Shown: positions 14,840 through 22,593, counted from the stretch's first letter. The stretch: DNA of 34,760 nt from Labilibaculum sp. (GCA_016760525.1 JAESUW010000046.1:1-34760), one strand, 5' to 3'. Notes: a model not told the origin generated them from the sequence alone. Made by a program: numbers and translations.

Positions 14840-16261
14840 TTAAGCTCTTAAATATTTATGCATTGCTTGAGCTGTTTTGCGTCCATGATCCAATGCACGA
14901 ACGACTAAACTTGCACCAGATGCAGCATCGCCAGAACAGAAAATTTTCGAATTTGAAGTTTGACCATTTGCATCAGTCTTAATATTACCTCTTCCGTCTA
15001 GTTCCAGCCCCAATTCATTTACTAATCCGTCATGTATAGGATGAACAAATCCCATTGCTAATAAAACTAAATCAGCATCAATAGTTTCTTCAGTTCCAGG
15101 AACATCATTCATTTTAAATTGACCTTTATCATCTTTAGTCCATTCAATTTGTGTGATAGTTAGCTTATTCACCTTTCCTTCTTCTCCTTTCAGTTCTTTA
15201 GAACCGATTGACCATCTACGTTCACAGCCTTCAAGATGTGAACTTGATGTTCGTAATGTTTCAGGCCAATAAGGCCAAGGATTGGTTTCTTTTCTTTCCT
15301 CAGGTGGTTTTGGCATTAATTCTATCTGCAATACAGATTTTGCTTTCTGACGAATAGAAGTACCAACACAATCTGAACCAGTATCTCCACCGCCAATTAC
15401 AACAACATTTTTACCTTTAGCAGATATTCTTTCTTGTTTGCTAAATTCATCTCCACGAATCACCTTATTTTGTTGCTTCAGAAAGTCCATCGCGTAATAA
15501 ACACCTTTAAGTTCACGACCTTTTATTGGCAAATCACGAGGTTTCATAGCACCAATTGCCAAACAAATCGCATCGTATTCTGCTTCCAATTTTTTAATGG
15601 AAACAACTCCGCCTACATCCTGATTGGTTTTGAATTCGATTCCTTCTTCAGTAAAAATTTCCAATCTACGATCAATTACACTTTTATCTAACTTGAAATC
15701 AGGTATTCCGTAGCGAAGTAATCCGCCAATGGCATCATCTTTTTCAAATACCGTAACATTGTGTCCAGCTCTGTTTAGCAGATCTGCCACAGACAAACCT
15801 GCTGGTCCGGATCCAATTACAGCGATTTTCTTATTGGTACGTTTTTTTGGAGGTCTGGCTTTGATATATCCATATTCAAATGCTTTTTCGATGATGGATG
15901 CTTCATTTTCACGAATGGTTACCGGCGAATTTTGCAGTGCCAACACACATGATTTTTCACATGGCGCAGGACATACTCTACCTGTAAATTCAGGAAAACT
16001 ATTTGTTGAATGTAAAATTAGGCTTGCTTCTTCCCAGTTCTCTCTGTAAACAGCATCTTGCCATTCTGGAATTTTACTGGCAGTAGGGCAGGCCCAATGA
16101 CAGAAAGGAACACCACAGTCCATACATCTGGCCGCCTGATCTATTCTGTCGTCAAGATTTAATGTTTGCTCTACTTCACCAAAATCTCCAACTCTATCTC
16201 TTACCGGACGATAGCCGGCTTCTTTTCTTTTTATTTCTAAAAAACCTTTCGGATTTCCCAT
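14840..16261 (-). CDS. gltD: Glutamate synthase small subunit GltD
   Basis: The FAD- and Fe-S-containing subunit that takes electrons from NAD(P)H and passes them to GltB for the reductive synthesis of glutamate from glutamine and 2-oxoglutarate. The 473-residue length is normal. Residues 1-140 carry the cysteine clusters (C46, C49, C54, C58 and C97, C101, C105) of the two [4Fe-4S] centres. GSGPAG (150-155) is the FAD Rossmann motif, and VVVIGGGDTGSDCVG near residue 295 is the NAD(P)H site. The GDAASGASLVVRALDHGRK tail is typical of the family. It follows gltB by 80 bases, with a 9-bp intercistronic hairpin, and is expected to be cotranscribed. Confidence 0.97.
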   Translation of the reverse strand: MGNPKGFLEIKRKEAGYRPVRDRVGDFGEVEQTLNLDDRIDQAARCMDCGVPFCHWACPTASKIPEWQDAVYRENWEEASLILHSTNSFPEFTGRVCPAPCEKSCVLALQNSPVTIRENEASIIEKAFEYGYIKARPPKKRTNKKIAVIGSGPAGLSVADLLNRAGHNVTVFEKDDAIGGLLRYGIPDFKLDKSVIDRRLEIFTEEGIEFKTNQDVGGVVSIKKLEAEYDAICLAIGAMKPRDLPIKGRELKGVYYAMDFLKQQNKVIRGDEFSKQERISAKGKNVVVIGGGDTGSDCVGTSIRQKAKSVLQIELMPKPPEERKETNPWPYWPETLRTSSSHLEGCERRWSIGSKELKGEEGKVNKLTITQIEWTKDDKGQFKMNDVPGTEETIDADLVLLAMGFVHPIHDGLVNELGLELDGRGNIKTDANGQTSNSKIFCSGDAASGASLVVRALDHGRKTAQAMHKYLRA

Positions 16262-16298
16262 AATCGTTCTGTTTGTTAATGAATAGTGTAGTAATTAA

Positions 16299-16331
16299 AG
16301 GAAAGGTTCACCTAATACTTTCACCTTTCCT
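16299..16331 (-). other. Intercistronic hairpin between gltB and gltD
   Basis: AGGAAAGGT (16299-16307) and ACCTTTCCT (16323-16331) form a perfect 9-bp stem with a 15-base loop, immediately after the gltB stop codon. On the minus strand only TTTAATTAC follows, so it is more likely a partial terminator or an RNA-stability element than a full stop. Confidence 0.55.
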
Positions 16332-16341
16332 GTAAATTCAA

Positions 16342-19300
16342 TTACTCGTGAATTTCTGTTTGTGATTGCGCCTGTTTTAATTTTCGGCGAATCTTCTTCA
16401 GTTTTTTCTCCTCAAGAACTTTTTTGTATTCATAAGGAATAACTTTCACAAAATGTGGTAAGTATTCTTCCCAATGAGTAAGTACTTTAGAAGCTACACT
16501 ACTCTGAGTTAATAACAAATGTTCGTGGATCATTCCTTGAAGCTCGTGAATATCTTGCAGATTCTCAACTGGTTCCAGAGAAACAAGACTCTTGTTACAG
16601 AAATAATCCAAGCGTCCTTCCATGTTTAAAACGTAAGCTATTCCTCCACTCATTCCGGCAGCAAAATTTCTTCCTGTATTTCCAAGAATTACAACTCTGC
16701 CTCCAGTCATGTATTCACAACCGTGATCACCAACACCTTCTACAACCGCTTTTCCTCCAGAATTACGAACACAAAAACGTTCTCCAGCCATTCCTCTAAT
16801 AAATGCAGATCCACTGGTTGCACCATAAAGTGCAGTGTTACCAATAATAATTTGCTCCTCAGGTTTAAATTTGCTCTTCTCAGAAGGATACACAACTATT
16901 TTTCCACCAGATAAACCTTTTCCAAAATAATCATTAGAATCACCAACCAAACGGAATGTTATTCCTTTCTCTAAGAAAGCACCAAAGCTTTGTCCTGATG
17001 ATCCTCTGAAAATACAATGAATAGTATCCTCTTCCAGAGTTTTTTTAGGTTTCAATAAAGCAACTTTACCTGAAAGCATGCCACCTGTAGTTCTGTCTGT
17101 ATTGGTAATTTTCTTATCTATCCATACTTTTTCTCCGTCATGTAGTGCTTTGGCCGATAGTTTGATCAATTCATGATCAAGAACCTTGCCAATTGACTTT
17201 ATTTGAGAGTTTGCACCATTTATTGTGTGCCCATCAGTTTTTGGTAAGTGAATTAGGTTTTTAATGTCAACTGTCTTTGCTTTCCAACCATTAATATTCT
17301 TACTTTTTTCAAGTAAATCGGATCGGCCAACCAAATCATCAAATTTTCGAATTCCAAGTTCAGCCATTAATTCACGACACTCTTCTCCTAGGAAAGTGAA
17401 ATAGTTAACCAACCATTCTGAACGTCCGAGAAATTTTTCTCTAAGCTCCTTGTCTTGAGTTGCGATGCCTACAGGACATGTGTTTAGGTGACATTTACGC
17501 ATCATAACACAGCCTAATACAACCAAGGCGCTTGTTGCGAATCCAAATTCTTCAGCTCCCAATAGAGCCATTGAAATAATGTCTCGACCAGTTTTCAACT
17601 GACCATCTGTTTGTAGTTTTATTCTACCTCGTAAATCATTCATTACAAGTGTTTGCTGCGTTTCGGCTAATCCTAATTCAACTGGTAATCCAGTGTGTTT
17701 TATAGAACCCAACGGACTTGCACCCGTACCACCTTCACTACCAGCAATTACAATTAGGTCAGCATTTGCTTTAGCAACACCAGCAGCAACAGTTCCAACT
17801 CCATTTTCTGATACTAACTTCACACTAACACAAGCAGTCGGATTTACATTTTTCAGATCGTAAATCAATTGTGCTAAATCTTCAATTGAGTAGATATCAT
17901 GATGTGGAGGAGGAGAGATTAAAGTAATTCCAGGAGTCGAATTTCTCAACTTAGCGATAATGTTATCGACTTTAAATCCAGGTAGCTGACCACCTTCTCC
18001 CGGCTTCGCACCTTGAGCTACTTTTATCTGTAATTCATCTGCGTTTACAAGATATTCGGTATTTACACCAAATCTACCAGATGCTATTTGCTTGATAGAG
18101 CTTCTTGCACTAGAATAAAAACGTTTAGAATTTTCACCACCTTCTCCAGTATTGCTTCGCCCTCCTATTTTATTCATTGCAATTGCAAGAGCCTCATGAG
18201 CTTCTTTCGATATGGAACCATAAGACATGGCACCAGTACAAAACCTCTTCATGATATTTTCTACAGGTTCAACCTCACTGATATCAATTGGATTCTGTTT
18301 ATATTCAAAGAATCCTCTCAGGAAGTTAGGGGAAGCAGTTTCTTTATTTACAATAGTACTGTATTCCTTAAATTTGCTGAAATTATTTGTTCTGGTTGAC
18401 CATTGTAAAAGTCCAATAGTTTCTGGATTCCAACTATGTGGTTCTCCATCCTTTCTATAATGGATATTTCCATTATTAGTCAATAAATTCTGATTATCGA
18501 AAGGATCTTCCTCTGAATAAGCTTTTTTGTGATGACACAAAACTTCTTCTGAAATTTCTTTAAGACCAATTCCTTCAATTCTGGAAATAGTACCAGTAAA
18601 ATATTTGTCAATAACTTCTTTACTAACTCCTAAAGCCTCGTAAATTTGCGCGCCAAGATAACTTCCAATGGTTGATATACCCATTTTAGACATCACCTTA
18701 AGCAGACCTTTATCAACGGCTTTTATATAGTTTTTTCGAGCAGTTTTGTATTCAAGGCTAATTCTTCCATCTTTCACCAATTTATCAATAACCGCATAAC
18801 TCATGTATGGATTAATAACACTGGCACCGTAGGCTATCAATAAAGCGATATGATTTACTTCACGAGCCTCACCTGTTTCCACAACAAGACCGATCTGCAT
18901 TCTCTTTCTTTTCTTTATCAAATGATGATGAACAGCGGCAACTGCTAAAAGAACAGGAATAGGAGCCATTGAACTAGAGATGTTCCTGTCCGTTAGAATA
19001 ATATAATTCTTCTGCTCATCAACGGCCTTTTCAGCCAATTGACAAATATTATCCAAAGCAGTTTCTAAGCCAGCTCCATTATCAGATGCTTTAAATAGCA
19101 TATCAATGGATTTATGTCTGAACTCTTCGTGCTTTAACTTCTTAATTTTACCAAGGTCGGTATTCGTAATCAGCGGACTCTTGAAACGAATCAACTTACA
19201 ATGCTGAGCGGTTTCGTCCAACAAATTCTTTTGAACCGATCCAATGTAATTGGTCAGGTCCATTACCAAGTTCTCGCGAATTGAATCGATAGGAGGGTTG

Positions 19301-20862
19301 GTTACCTGAGCAAATAACTGACGGAAATAATTAAAAAACAGCTGAGGTTTTGGTGATAATACGGGAATTGGTGAATCATTACCCATTGATCCCACAGGTT
19401 CTTGTCCACCTGTAGCCATTGGAAGGAGGACTCTTTCAAAATCTTCCTTGCAATAATTAAATGTCTTCTGACAAATATCAAATTGTTCACCAATATCAGA
19501 TGGAACACGTTTTTCAACAGGAATAGCCTTTAAATCCAAACGATTTTCTTTTAACCAATTCTGGTAAGGGTTACGATAAGTTAATTGAGACTTTACTTCT
19601 TGATCAGGTATGATTATACCAAGCTGAGTATCAACAAGTAATAATTTACCTGGTCTTAATCTTCCTTTTTCCTTTATTTCTTCAGGCTTGAATTGTTGAA
19701 TACCAACTTCAGAACCCATTACAATCATGTCATCTTGGGTAATTACATAACGGGAAGGACGTAATCCGTTTCGATCCAATGTTCCTCCAATATATCTTCC
19801 ATCGGAAAAAACAAGAGAAGCAGGTCCATCCCATGGCTCCATAAAGGTGGAATGATACTCATAAAAAGCTTTTAAACTTTCAGGAATTGGATTTTTCTCA
19901 TTCCAAGATTCAGGAACCATCATACTTAATGCATGCGGTAAACTTCTTCCGGTTAAGAATAAAAATTCCAGAACATTATCGAAAGATGCAGAATCACTTT
20001 TATTTGGTTCAACAACAGGAAATAGTTTTTTAATATCATCACCATACATCTCTGATTTTAAAAGAGATTCACGGGCTTGCATCCACAAACGATTTCCTTT
20101 AATTGTATTAATTTCACCATTGTGTGCAACAATTCGGAATGGTTGAGCTAAATCCCATGAAGGAAAAGTATTGGTGCTAAATCGAGAGTGAACCATCGCG
20201 ATAGCACTTTCCATTCGTGAATCCTGAAGATCAGCATAGTACTTTCCTAATTGATCACTGGCAAACATTCCTTTGTATACCAAAACTTTTGAGGAAAGAC
20301 TTGGCATGTAGAACATTTCCTTTTCCTTCATTTTGGTTGCACGAACATAGCTTTCAGCTTGTTTTCTTGCCAAATAGAGTCTTCGTTCCAAATCATCCTG
20401 TTCGAAATTTCCACCAACAAAAATCTGTTTGATTGTTGGTTCCGATTGTCTTGCAATTTCCCCAATTGCGTTGGTGTCTGTAGGGACATCACGTAATTGA
20501 AGAAATTCCAATCCTTCTTCTTCCAAAATTTGGATAAGAACTTCTAAGCAGAATTTTTCTTCGGTCTCGTCTTTTGGTAAAAAGATTAAGCCAGTACCAT
20601 ATTTTCCTTCCAATGGAAGGTCAAGTCCAATTTTCTTGTAGAATTTGTGAGGCAACTGCATTAAAATACCAGCACCATCACCACTAACATTATCGGCACC
20701 ACGAGCCCCACGGTGTTCCATATTGCATAGCACCTCCAGTCCACGAGTAATTATCTCGAAAGATTTTTTTCCTTTAATATTGGCTACAAAGCCAATTCCA
20801 CAGTTGTCATGTTCATTCTCAGGGTCGTAAAGACCCTGTTGTTTTGGTCTAAGGTTTCGCAT
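16342..20862 (-). CDS. gltB: Glutamate synthase large subunit GltB
   Basis: The glutaminase and synthase subunit that transfers the glutamine amide to 2-oxoglutarate. From the ATG at 20862 it has 1506 residues, normal for the family; the frame opens two codons earlier at a TTG. As in other GltB proteins a short propeptide precedes the Ntn-type nucleophile, here C21 in HDNCGIGFVA. The order is amidotransferase (about 21-430), central domain, FMN-binding synthase barrel (about 800-1190) with the [3Fe-4S] cysteines in GCVMMRKCHLNTCPVG near 1115-1127, and the C-terminal glycine-repeat beta-helix. It is first in the gltBD operon. A promoter at 21050-21082 and a structured leader at 20908-20998 precede it. 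Confidence 0.98.
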   Translation of the reverse strand: MRNLRPKQQGLYDPENEHDNCGIGFVANIKGKKSFEIITRGLEVLCNMEHRGARGADNVSGDGAGILMQLPHKFYKKIGLDLPLEGKYGTGLIFLPKDETEEKFCLEVLIQILEEEGLEFLQLRDVPTDTNAIGEIARQSEPTIKQIFVGGNFEQDDLERRLYLARKQAESYVRATKMKEKEMFYMPSLSSKVLVYKGMFASDQLGKYYADLQDSRMESAIAMVHSRFSTNTFPSWDLAQPFRIVAHNGEINTIKGNRLWMQARESLLKSEMYGDDIKKLFPVVEPNKSDSASFDNVLEFLFLTGRSLPHALSMMVPESWNEKNPIPESLKAFYEYHSTFMEPWDGPASLVFSDGRYIGGTLDRNGLRPSRYVITQDDMIVMGSEVGIQQFKPEEIKEKGRLRPGKLLLVDTQLGIIIPDQEVKSQLTYRNPYQNWLKENRLDLKAIPVEKRVPSDIGEQFDICQKTFNYCKEDFERVLLPMATGGQEPVGSMGNDSPIPVLSPKPQLFFNYFRQLFAQVTNPPIDSIRENLVMDLTNYIGSVQKNLLDETAQHCKLIRFKSPLITNTDLGKIKKLKHEEFRHKSIDMLFKASDNGAGLETALDNICQLAEKAVDEQKNYIILTDRNISSSMAPIPVLLAVAAVHHHLIKKRKRMQIGLVVETGEAREVNHIALLIAYGASVINPYMSYAVIDKLVKDGRISLEYKTARKNYIKAVDKGLLKVMSKMGISTIGSYLGAQIYEALGVSKEVIDKYFTGTISRIEGIGLKEISEEVLCHHKKAYSEEDPFDNQNLLTNNGNIHYRKDGEPHSWNPETIGLLQWSTRTNNFSKFKEYSTIVNKETASPNFLRGFFEYKQNPIDISEVEPVENIMKRFCTGAMSYGSISKEAHEALAIAMNKIGGRSNTGEGGENSKRFYSSARSSIKQIASGRFGVNTEYLVNADELQIKVAQGAKPGEGGQLPGFKVDNIIAKLRNSTPGITLISPPPHHDIYSIEDLAQLIYDLKNVNPTACVSVKLVSENGVGTVAAGVAKANADLIVIAGSEGGTGASPLGSIKHTGLPVELGLAETQQTLVMNDLRGRIKLQTDGQLKTGRDIISMALLGAEEFGFATSALVVLGCVMMRKCHLNTCPVGIATQDKELREKFLGRSEWLVNYFTFLGEECRELMAELGIRKFDDLVGRSDLLEKSKNINGWKAKTVDIKNLIHLPKTDGHTINGANSQIKSIGKVLDHELIKLSAKALHDGEKVWIDKKITNTDRTTGGMLSGKVALLKPKKTLEEDTIHCIFRGSSGQSFGAFLEKGITFRLVGDSNDYFGKGLSGGKIVVYPSEKSKFKPEEQIIIGNTALYGATSGSAFIRGMAGERFCVRNSGGKAVVEGVGDHGCEYMTGGRVVILGNTGRNFAAGMSGGIAYVLNMEGRLDYFCNKSLVSLEPVENLQDIHELQGMIHEHLLLTQSSVASKVLTHWEEYLPHFVKVIPYEYKKVLEEKKLKKIRRKLKQAQSQTEIHE

Positions 20863-20907
20863 AGGCAATTTTTAGTGCGAAGCCAGGTAGTGATTTTGTC
20901 TTTTAAA

Positions 20908-20998
20908 CTTAAGGACATAAAGAAATGTATAGAAATCCCCATTCTATATCATTTGGTAACGACTTTTAAAAATCCGATAGTCGTAGTCCTTACTTAAG
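20908..20998 (-). promoter_or_regulatory. Structured 5' leader of gltBD (candidate cis-regulatory RNA)
   Basis: Three nested or adjacent inverted repeats suggest a three-way junction in the gltB mRNA leader. The closing stem is CTTAAGGAC (20908-20916) with GTCC...TTAAG (20986-20989, 20994-20998, a 4-base bulge). One arm is TATAGAA/TTCTATA (20928-20934, 20942-20948, perfect, loop 7). The other arm is ACGACT/AGTCGT (20959-20964, 20979-20984, perfect, loop 14). It lies between the predicted promoter and the start codon. I do not recognise it as a known riboswitch class. Coordinates are plus strand; the RNA is the complement. Confidence 0.45.
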
Positions 20999-21049
20999 AA
21001 ACACCCAAGTTTGGAGGTGGTTAATTTTTTGCTTGTCTAATCCGTTACA

Positions 21050-21082
21050 CAAATATAAACTAAATAAATCGACATATGCAAT
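21050..21082 (-). promoter_or_regulatory. Promoter of gltBD
   Basis: On the minus strand, TATATTTG (21050-21057) matches TAnnTTTG. ATTG (21079-21082), one mismatch from the -33 TTTG, lies 21 bases upstream of it, the expected spacing. It predicts a 5' untranslated leader of roughly 180 bases. Confidence 0.65.
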
Positions 21083-21258
21083 TATTATTGTTCAGTAGGA
21101 TTACGGAAACGTTTGAAAAATGAAAAAATCATGATATTTATCATTGCAAAGGTTTTCATGATTTACAGGGATTTATAAAAAGAAGAAAATAGATTCATGT
21201 TGAAAGTAAAGAAAATTTGATTAAATATTTATGTTAATTAGCAATACTATGGAAACGT

Positions 21259-21534
21259 TTAATTATTATTTTCAACAACAGGTTTTACTTTTAAAATTTT
21301 TAATAATCGCCTTTCAATCCATTTAGGAAAGTATTTACCCACTTTTGAAATAAATTGCTTCCCAAAAATATAGATAGAGGAATAAAAGAAAACTTTATTA
21401 AGTAGGTAAACAGAGGCTGTAAGAAGAAGAATTTTATTAGAACCTGCTAAAATAAAAGGTAAAGAGAGATAAAGGAAGAAAGTAACAACAGTTAAGCCCA
21501 ACAACACAAATCCAACAATTTTTTTTAACTCCAT
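21259..21534 (-). CDS. Small membrane protein, possibly transporter-suffix-like
   Basis: A 91-residue protein with two hydrophobic segments (about 7-32 and 36-57) and a basic C-terminal tail (KYFPKWIERRLLKILKVK). The pattern of a Gly-rich first helix, an LPFIL turn, then a second helix ending in IYIFGKQFISK recalls the small two-helix proteins annotated as transporter suffix domain proteins, but the match is by memory and weak. No signal of cleavage. It is alone on the minus strand between gltB and the divergent arg leader. I would not assign a function. Confidence 0.6.
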   Translation of the reverse strand: MELKKIVGFVLLGLTVVTFFLYLSLPFILAGSNKILLLTASVYLLNKVFFYSSIYIFGKQFISKVGKYFPKWIERRLLKILKVKPVVENNN

Positions 21535-21948
21535 GATATTTTCAAATCTTTTAATTTATTGATACTTAATGCAATTCTACGGCGAAATTTAGAAATAGTT
21601 ATTAAGAATAGGCTTTTGATGTGTTAAAAAACTATAACACAGTCTTTGCTTAGATGAGAGATATGAGTTTTGTAAAGTGTCTATGTTGAGATTTTTATTA
21701 CTATCAATAGTTCGTTAAGTTTTTGTTTTTCAGGCTAACACACAACAATATCATTAATCCAGTCTAATGTCTCAGATCTAAAATTTAAAGATCTGTTAAT
21801 TATAGAATTATAGATTTTTAAAAGAGTAATATAGATATTTGATAGCTTGTTTTAGAAAAAACAGCATAAAATATCTACGCAAAGGTTACAAATAGGTATG
21901 TGATAAAAAAAAGAGTGTTTTTATTAGGATTTAAGCATTATTTGCGTT
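21535..21948. other. Intergenic region upstream of the arg promoter
   Basis: About 410 bases with no gene. The one clear structure is a palindrome, CAGATCT (21773-21779) and AGATCTG (21789-21795), with a 9-base A/T spacer. It is about 155 bases upstream of the arg promoter and about 240 bases upstream of the minus-strand gene. It may be a regulator site, but no T-run supports a terminator. Confidence 0.45.
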
Positions 21949-21956
21949 TATCTTTG
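21949..21956 (+). promoter_or_regulatory. Promoter of the arginine leader and operon
   Basis: TATCTTTG is a perfect TAnnTTTG element 22 bases upstream of the first leader ATG. TTAG at 21924-21927, one mismatch from TTTG, lies 21 bases upstream. No other TAnnTTTG was seen between here and the first enzyme gene, so all four leader units appear to be on one transcript. Confidence 0.7.
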
Positions 21957-21978
21957 TACTCAACAAAAGAGAAGAAGC

Positions 21979-22035
21979 ATGGAAAATTTACAAATTATTC
22001 GACGACGTTGTATTAGATCTTTATCCAAACGATAA
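21979..22035 (+). CDS. Arginine leader peptide 1
   Basis: An 18-codon ORF, MENLQIIRRRCIRSLSKR, with five Arg codons (CGA CGA CGT at codons 8-10, AGA at 13, CGA at 18). It starts about 15-20 bases after the predicted transcription start and is preceded by AGAGAAGAAG, a purine-rich stretch. It ends 30 bases before a terminator stem. Its role would be to report arginyl-tRNA supply by ribosome stalling, as in classical attenuation; the peptide itself need have no function. Confidence 0.8.
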   Translation: MENLQIIRRRCIRSLSKR

Positions 22036-22040
22036 GGCAT

Positions 22041-22069
22041 AAGCATTGGCGTAATTATTTTCCAAGCTT
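22041..22069 (+). promoter_or_regulatory. Candidate antiterminator of leader unit 1
   Basis: AAGC (22041-22044) and TTGG (22046-22049), with one bulged A, can pair with CCAAGCTT (22062-22069), 8 bp in total. The downstream half overlaps the 5' arm of the terminator stem, so the two folds exclude each other. The upstream half starts only 6 bases after the leader stop codon, where a ribosome finishing the leader would cover it. Confidence 0.6.
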
Positions 22070-22093
22070 TCCATATCGGAAAGCCTTTTTTTT
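22064..22093 (+). terminator. Terminator of leader unit 1
   Basis: GCTTTCC (22066-22072) and GGAAAGC (22078-22084) form a perfect 7-bp stem with a 5-base loop, followed by C and a run of 8 T. Confidence 0.9.
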
Positions 22094-22124
22094 GAAAACA
22101 AATTAATAGTATAAAACAGAACAA

Positions 22125-22211
22125 ATGATTTTATTTCACAGCATACGACGACGAAGACTTAGCTCTCCTTTAGGAAAAGCGGTTGATGTCGTATTGTCGT
22201 GTAATCAATGA
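22125..22211 (+). CDS. Arginine leader peptide 2
   Basis: A 28-codon ORF starting MILFHSIRRRRLSS with four consecutive Arg codons (CGA CGA CGA AGA, codons 8-11). The DNA over the Arg codons, ATACGAC (22143-22149), is perfectly complementary to GTCGTAT (22188-22194) inside the same ORF. A ribosome stalled on the Arg codons would therefore free the second segment. The stop codon is 16 bases before the next terminator. Confidence 0.78.
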   Translation: MILFHSIRRRRLSSPLGKAVDVVLSCNQ

Positions 22212-22226
22212 TTAACAACAATATTT

Positions 22227-22262
22227 AAGGCTTACCGTTCAAAACGGTAAGCCTTTTTTTTT
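22227..22262 (+). terminator. Terminator of leader unit 2
   Basis: AGGCTTACCGTT (22228-22239) and AACGGTAAGCCT (22243-22254) form a perfect 12-bp stem (13 with the outer A-T) and a minimal 3-base loop, followed by about 8 T. This is the strongest terminator of the leader. Confidence 0.95.
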
Positions 22263-22284
22263 GAATTTATTATTACAGAATTAG

Positions 22285-22395
22285 ATGAAACAAATTATCC
22301 ACACAGAAAGCCGACGCCATTTGCGTAGTAACTGTTACCCAGGAGGGACGGATGAGCTTGTTATTTCTGTAAACGAAATATCAAATATTATATAA
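22285..22395 (+). CDS. Arginine leader peptide 3
   Basis: A 36-codon ORF starting MKQIIHTESRRHLRSNCYP, with Arg codons CGA CGC at codons 10-11 and CGT at 14. It has fewer Arg codons than the other units and includes two His codons. The stop codon overlaps the first bases of the terminator stem, so a ribosome completing the ORF would sit on the stem. GAGCTTGT (22354-22361) inside the ORF can pair with ATAAGCTT (22392-22399), 8 bp with two G-U, which would block the terminator. Confidence 0.72.
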   Translation: MKQIIHTESRRHLRSNCYPGGTDELVISVNEISNII

Positions 22396-22426
22396 GCTTA
22401 CTGTTCTTGGACGGTAGGCTTTTTTT
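22394..22426 (+). terminator. Terminator of leader unit 3
   Basis: AAGCTTACTGTT (22394-22405) pairs with the segment ending GACGGTAGGCTT (22410-22421), about 12 pairs including three G-U, with a very short loop, followed by a T-run to 22426. Confidence 0.85.
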
Positions 22427-22452
22427 GTATCAACGAATTAAAATTTAAAAAA

Positions 22453-22593
22453 ATGATTTTTTTCAACTCCTTAGATTTTCGACGACGCTGTTTTCGAGAA
22501 CACAATAACCAAACCGCCAGAGCGGATTTTTTTGTAGAATTAAATAATAAGTGGTTGTGCTTAACCGCCGTAGCACTTTTTTGGGAAATTTAG
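22453..22593 (+). CDS. Arginine leader peptide 4
   Basis: A 46-codon ORF with the core DFRRRCFRE at residues 8-16 (CGA CGA CGC ... CGA) and a further AGA at codon 23. The core closely matches unit 1 (IIRRRCIRS), at DNA level TTCGACGACG-C/T-TGT, which points to duplication. Unlike units 1-3, its hairpins lie inside the ORF, so a translating ribosome would melt them. It ends 16 bases before the acyltransferase start codon. Confidence 0.72.
   Translation: MIFFNSLDFRRRCFREHNNQTARADFFVELNNKWLCLTAVALFWEI
22514..22533 (+). terminator. Weak internal terminator a of leader unit 4
   Basis: CCGC (22514-22517) and GCGG (22522-22525) form a short 4-bp GC stem with loop CAGA, followed by A and 7 T. The GCGG arm can alternatively pair with the CCGC at 22565-22568. 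Confidence 0.45.
22551..22582 (+). terminator. Weak internal terminator b of leader unit 4
   Basis: GTGCT (22557-22561) and AGCAC (22572-22576) pair with a 10-base loop and are followed by 6 T. An alternative hairpin, GTGGTT (22551-22556) with AACCGC (22563-22568), excludes it, as a terminator/antiterminator pair would. Confidence 0.5.

Noticed and set aside
20809-20997. 62-codon plus-strand frame over the gltB start and leader
   Set aside because: It is antisense to the gltB N-terminus and leader, with no promoter or family match.
20908-20998. Assignment of the gltB leader to a purine, glutamine or other known riboswitch
   Set aside because: The conserved junction and loop bases of those classes could not be found; only the general three-way shape is similar.
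22041-22093. Translation-independent (T-box type) control of the arg leader
   Set aside because: No specifier-loop or T-box sequence was seen, and the Arg-rich ORFs with U-tailed terminators point to ribosome stalling instead.
21979-22593. A CRISPR-like or simple tandem repeat explanation for the recurring CGACGACG words
   Set aside because: The spacing is irregular, the flanks are not repeated, and each occurrence is in frame in an ATG-started ORF followed by terminator hairpins, which fits leader peptides.
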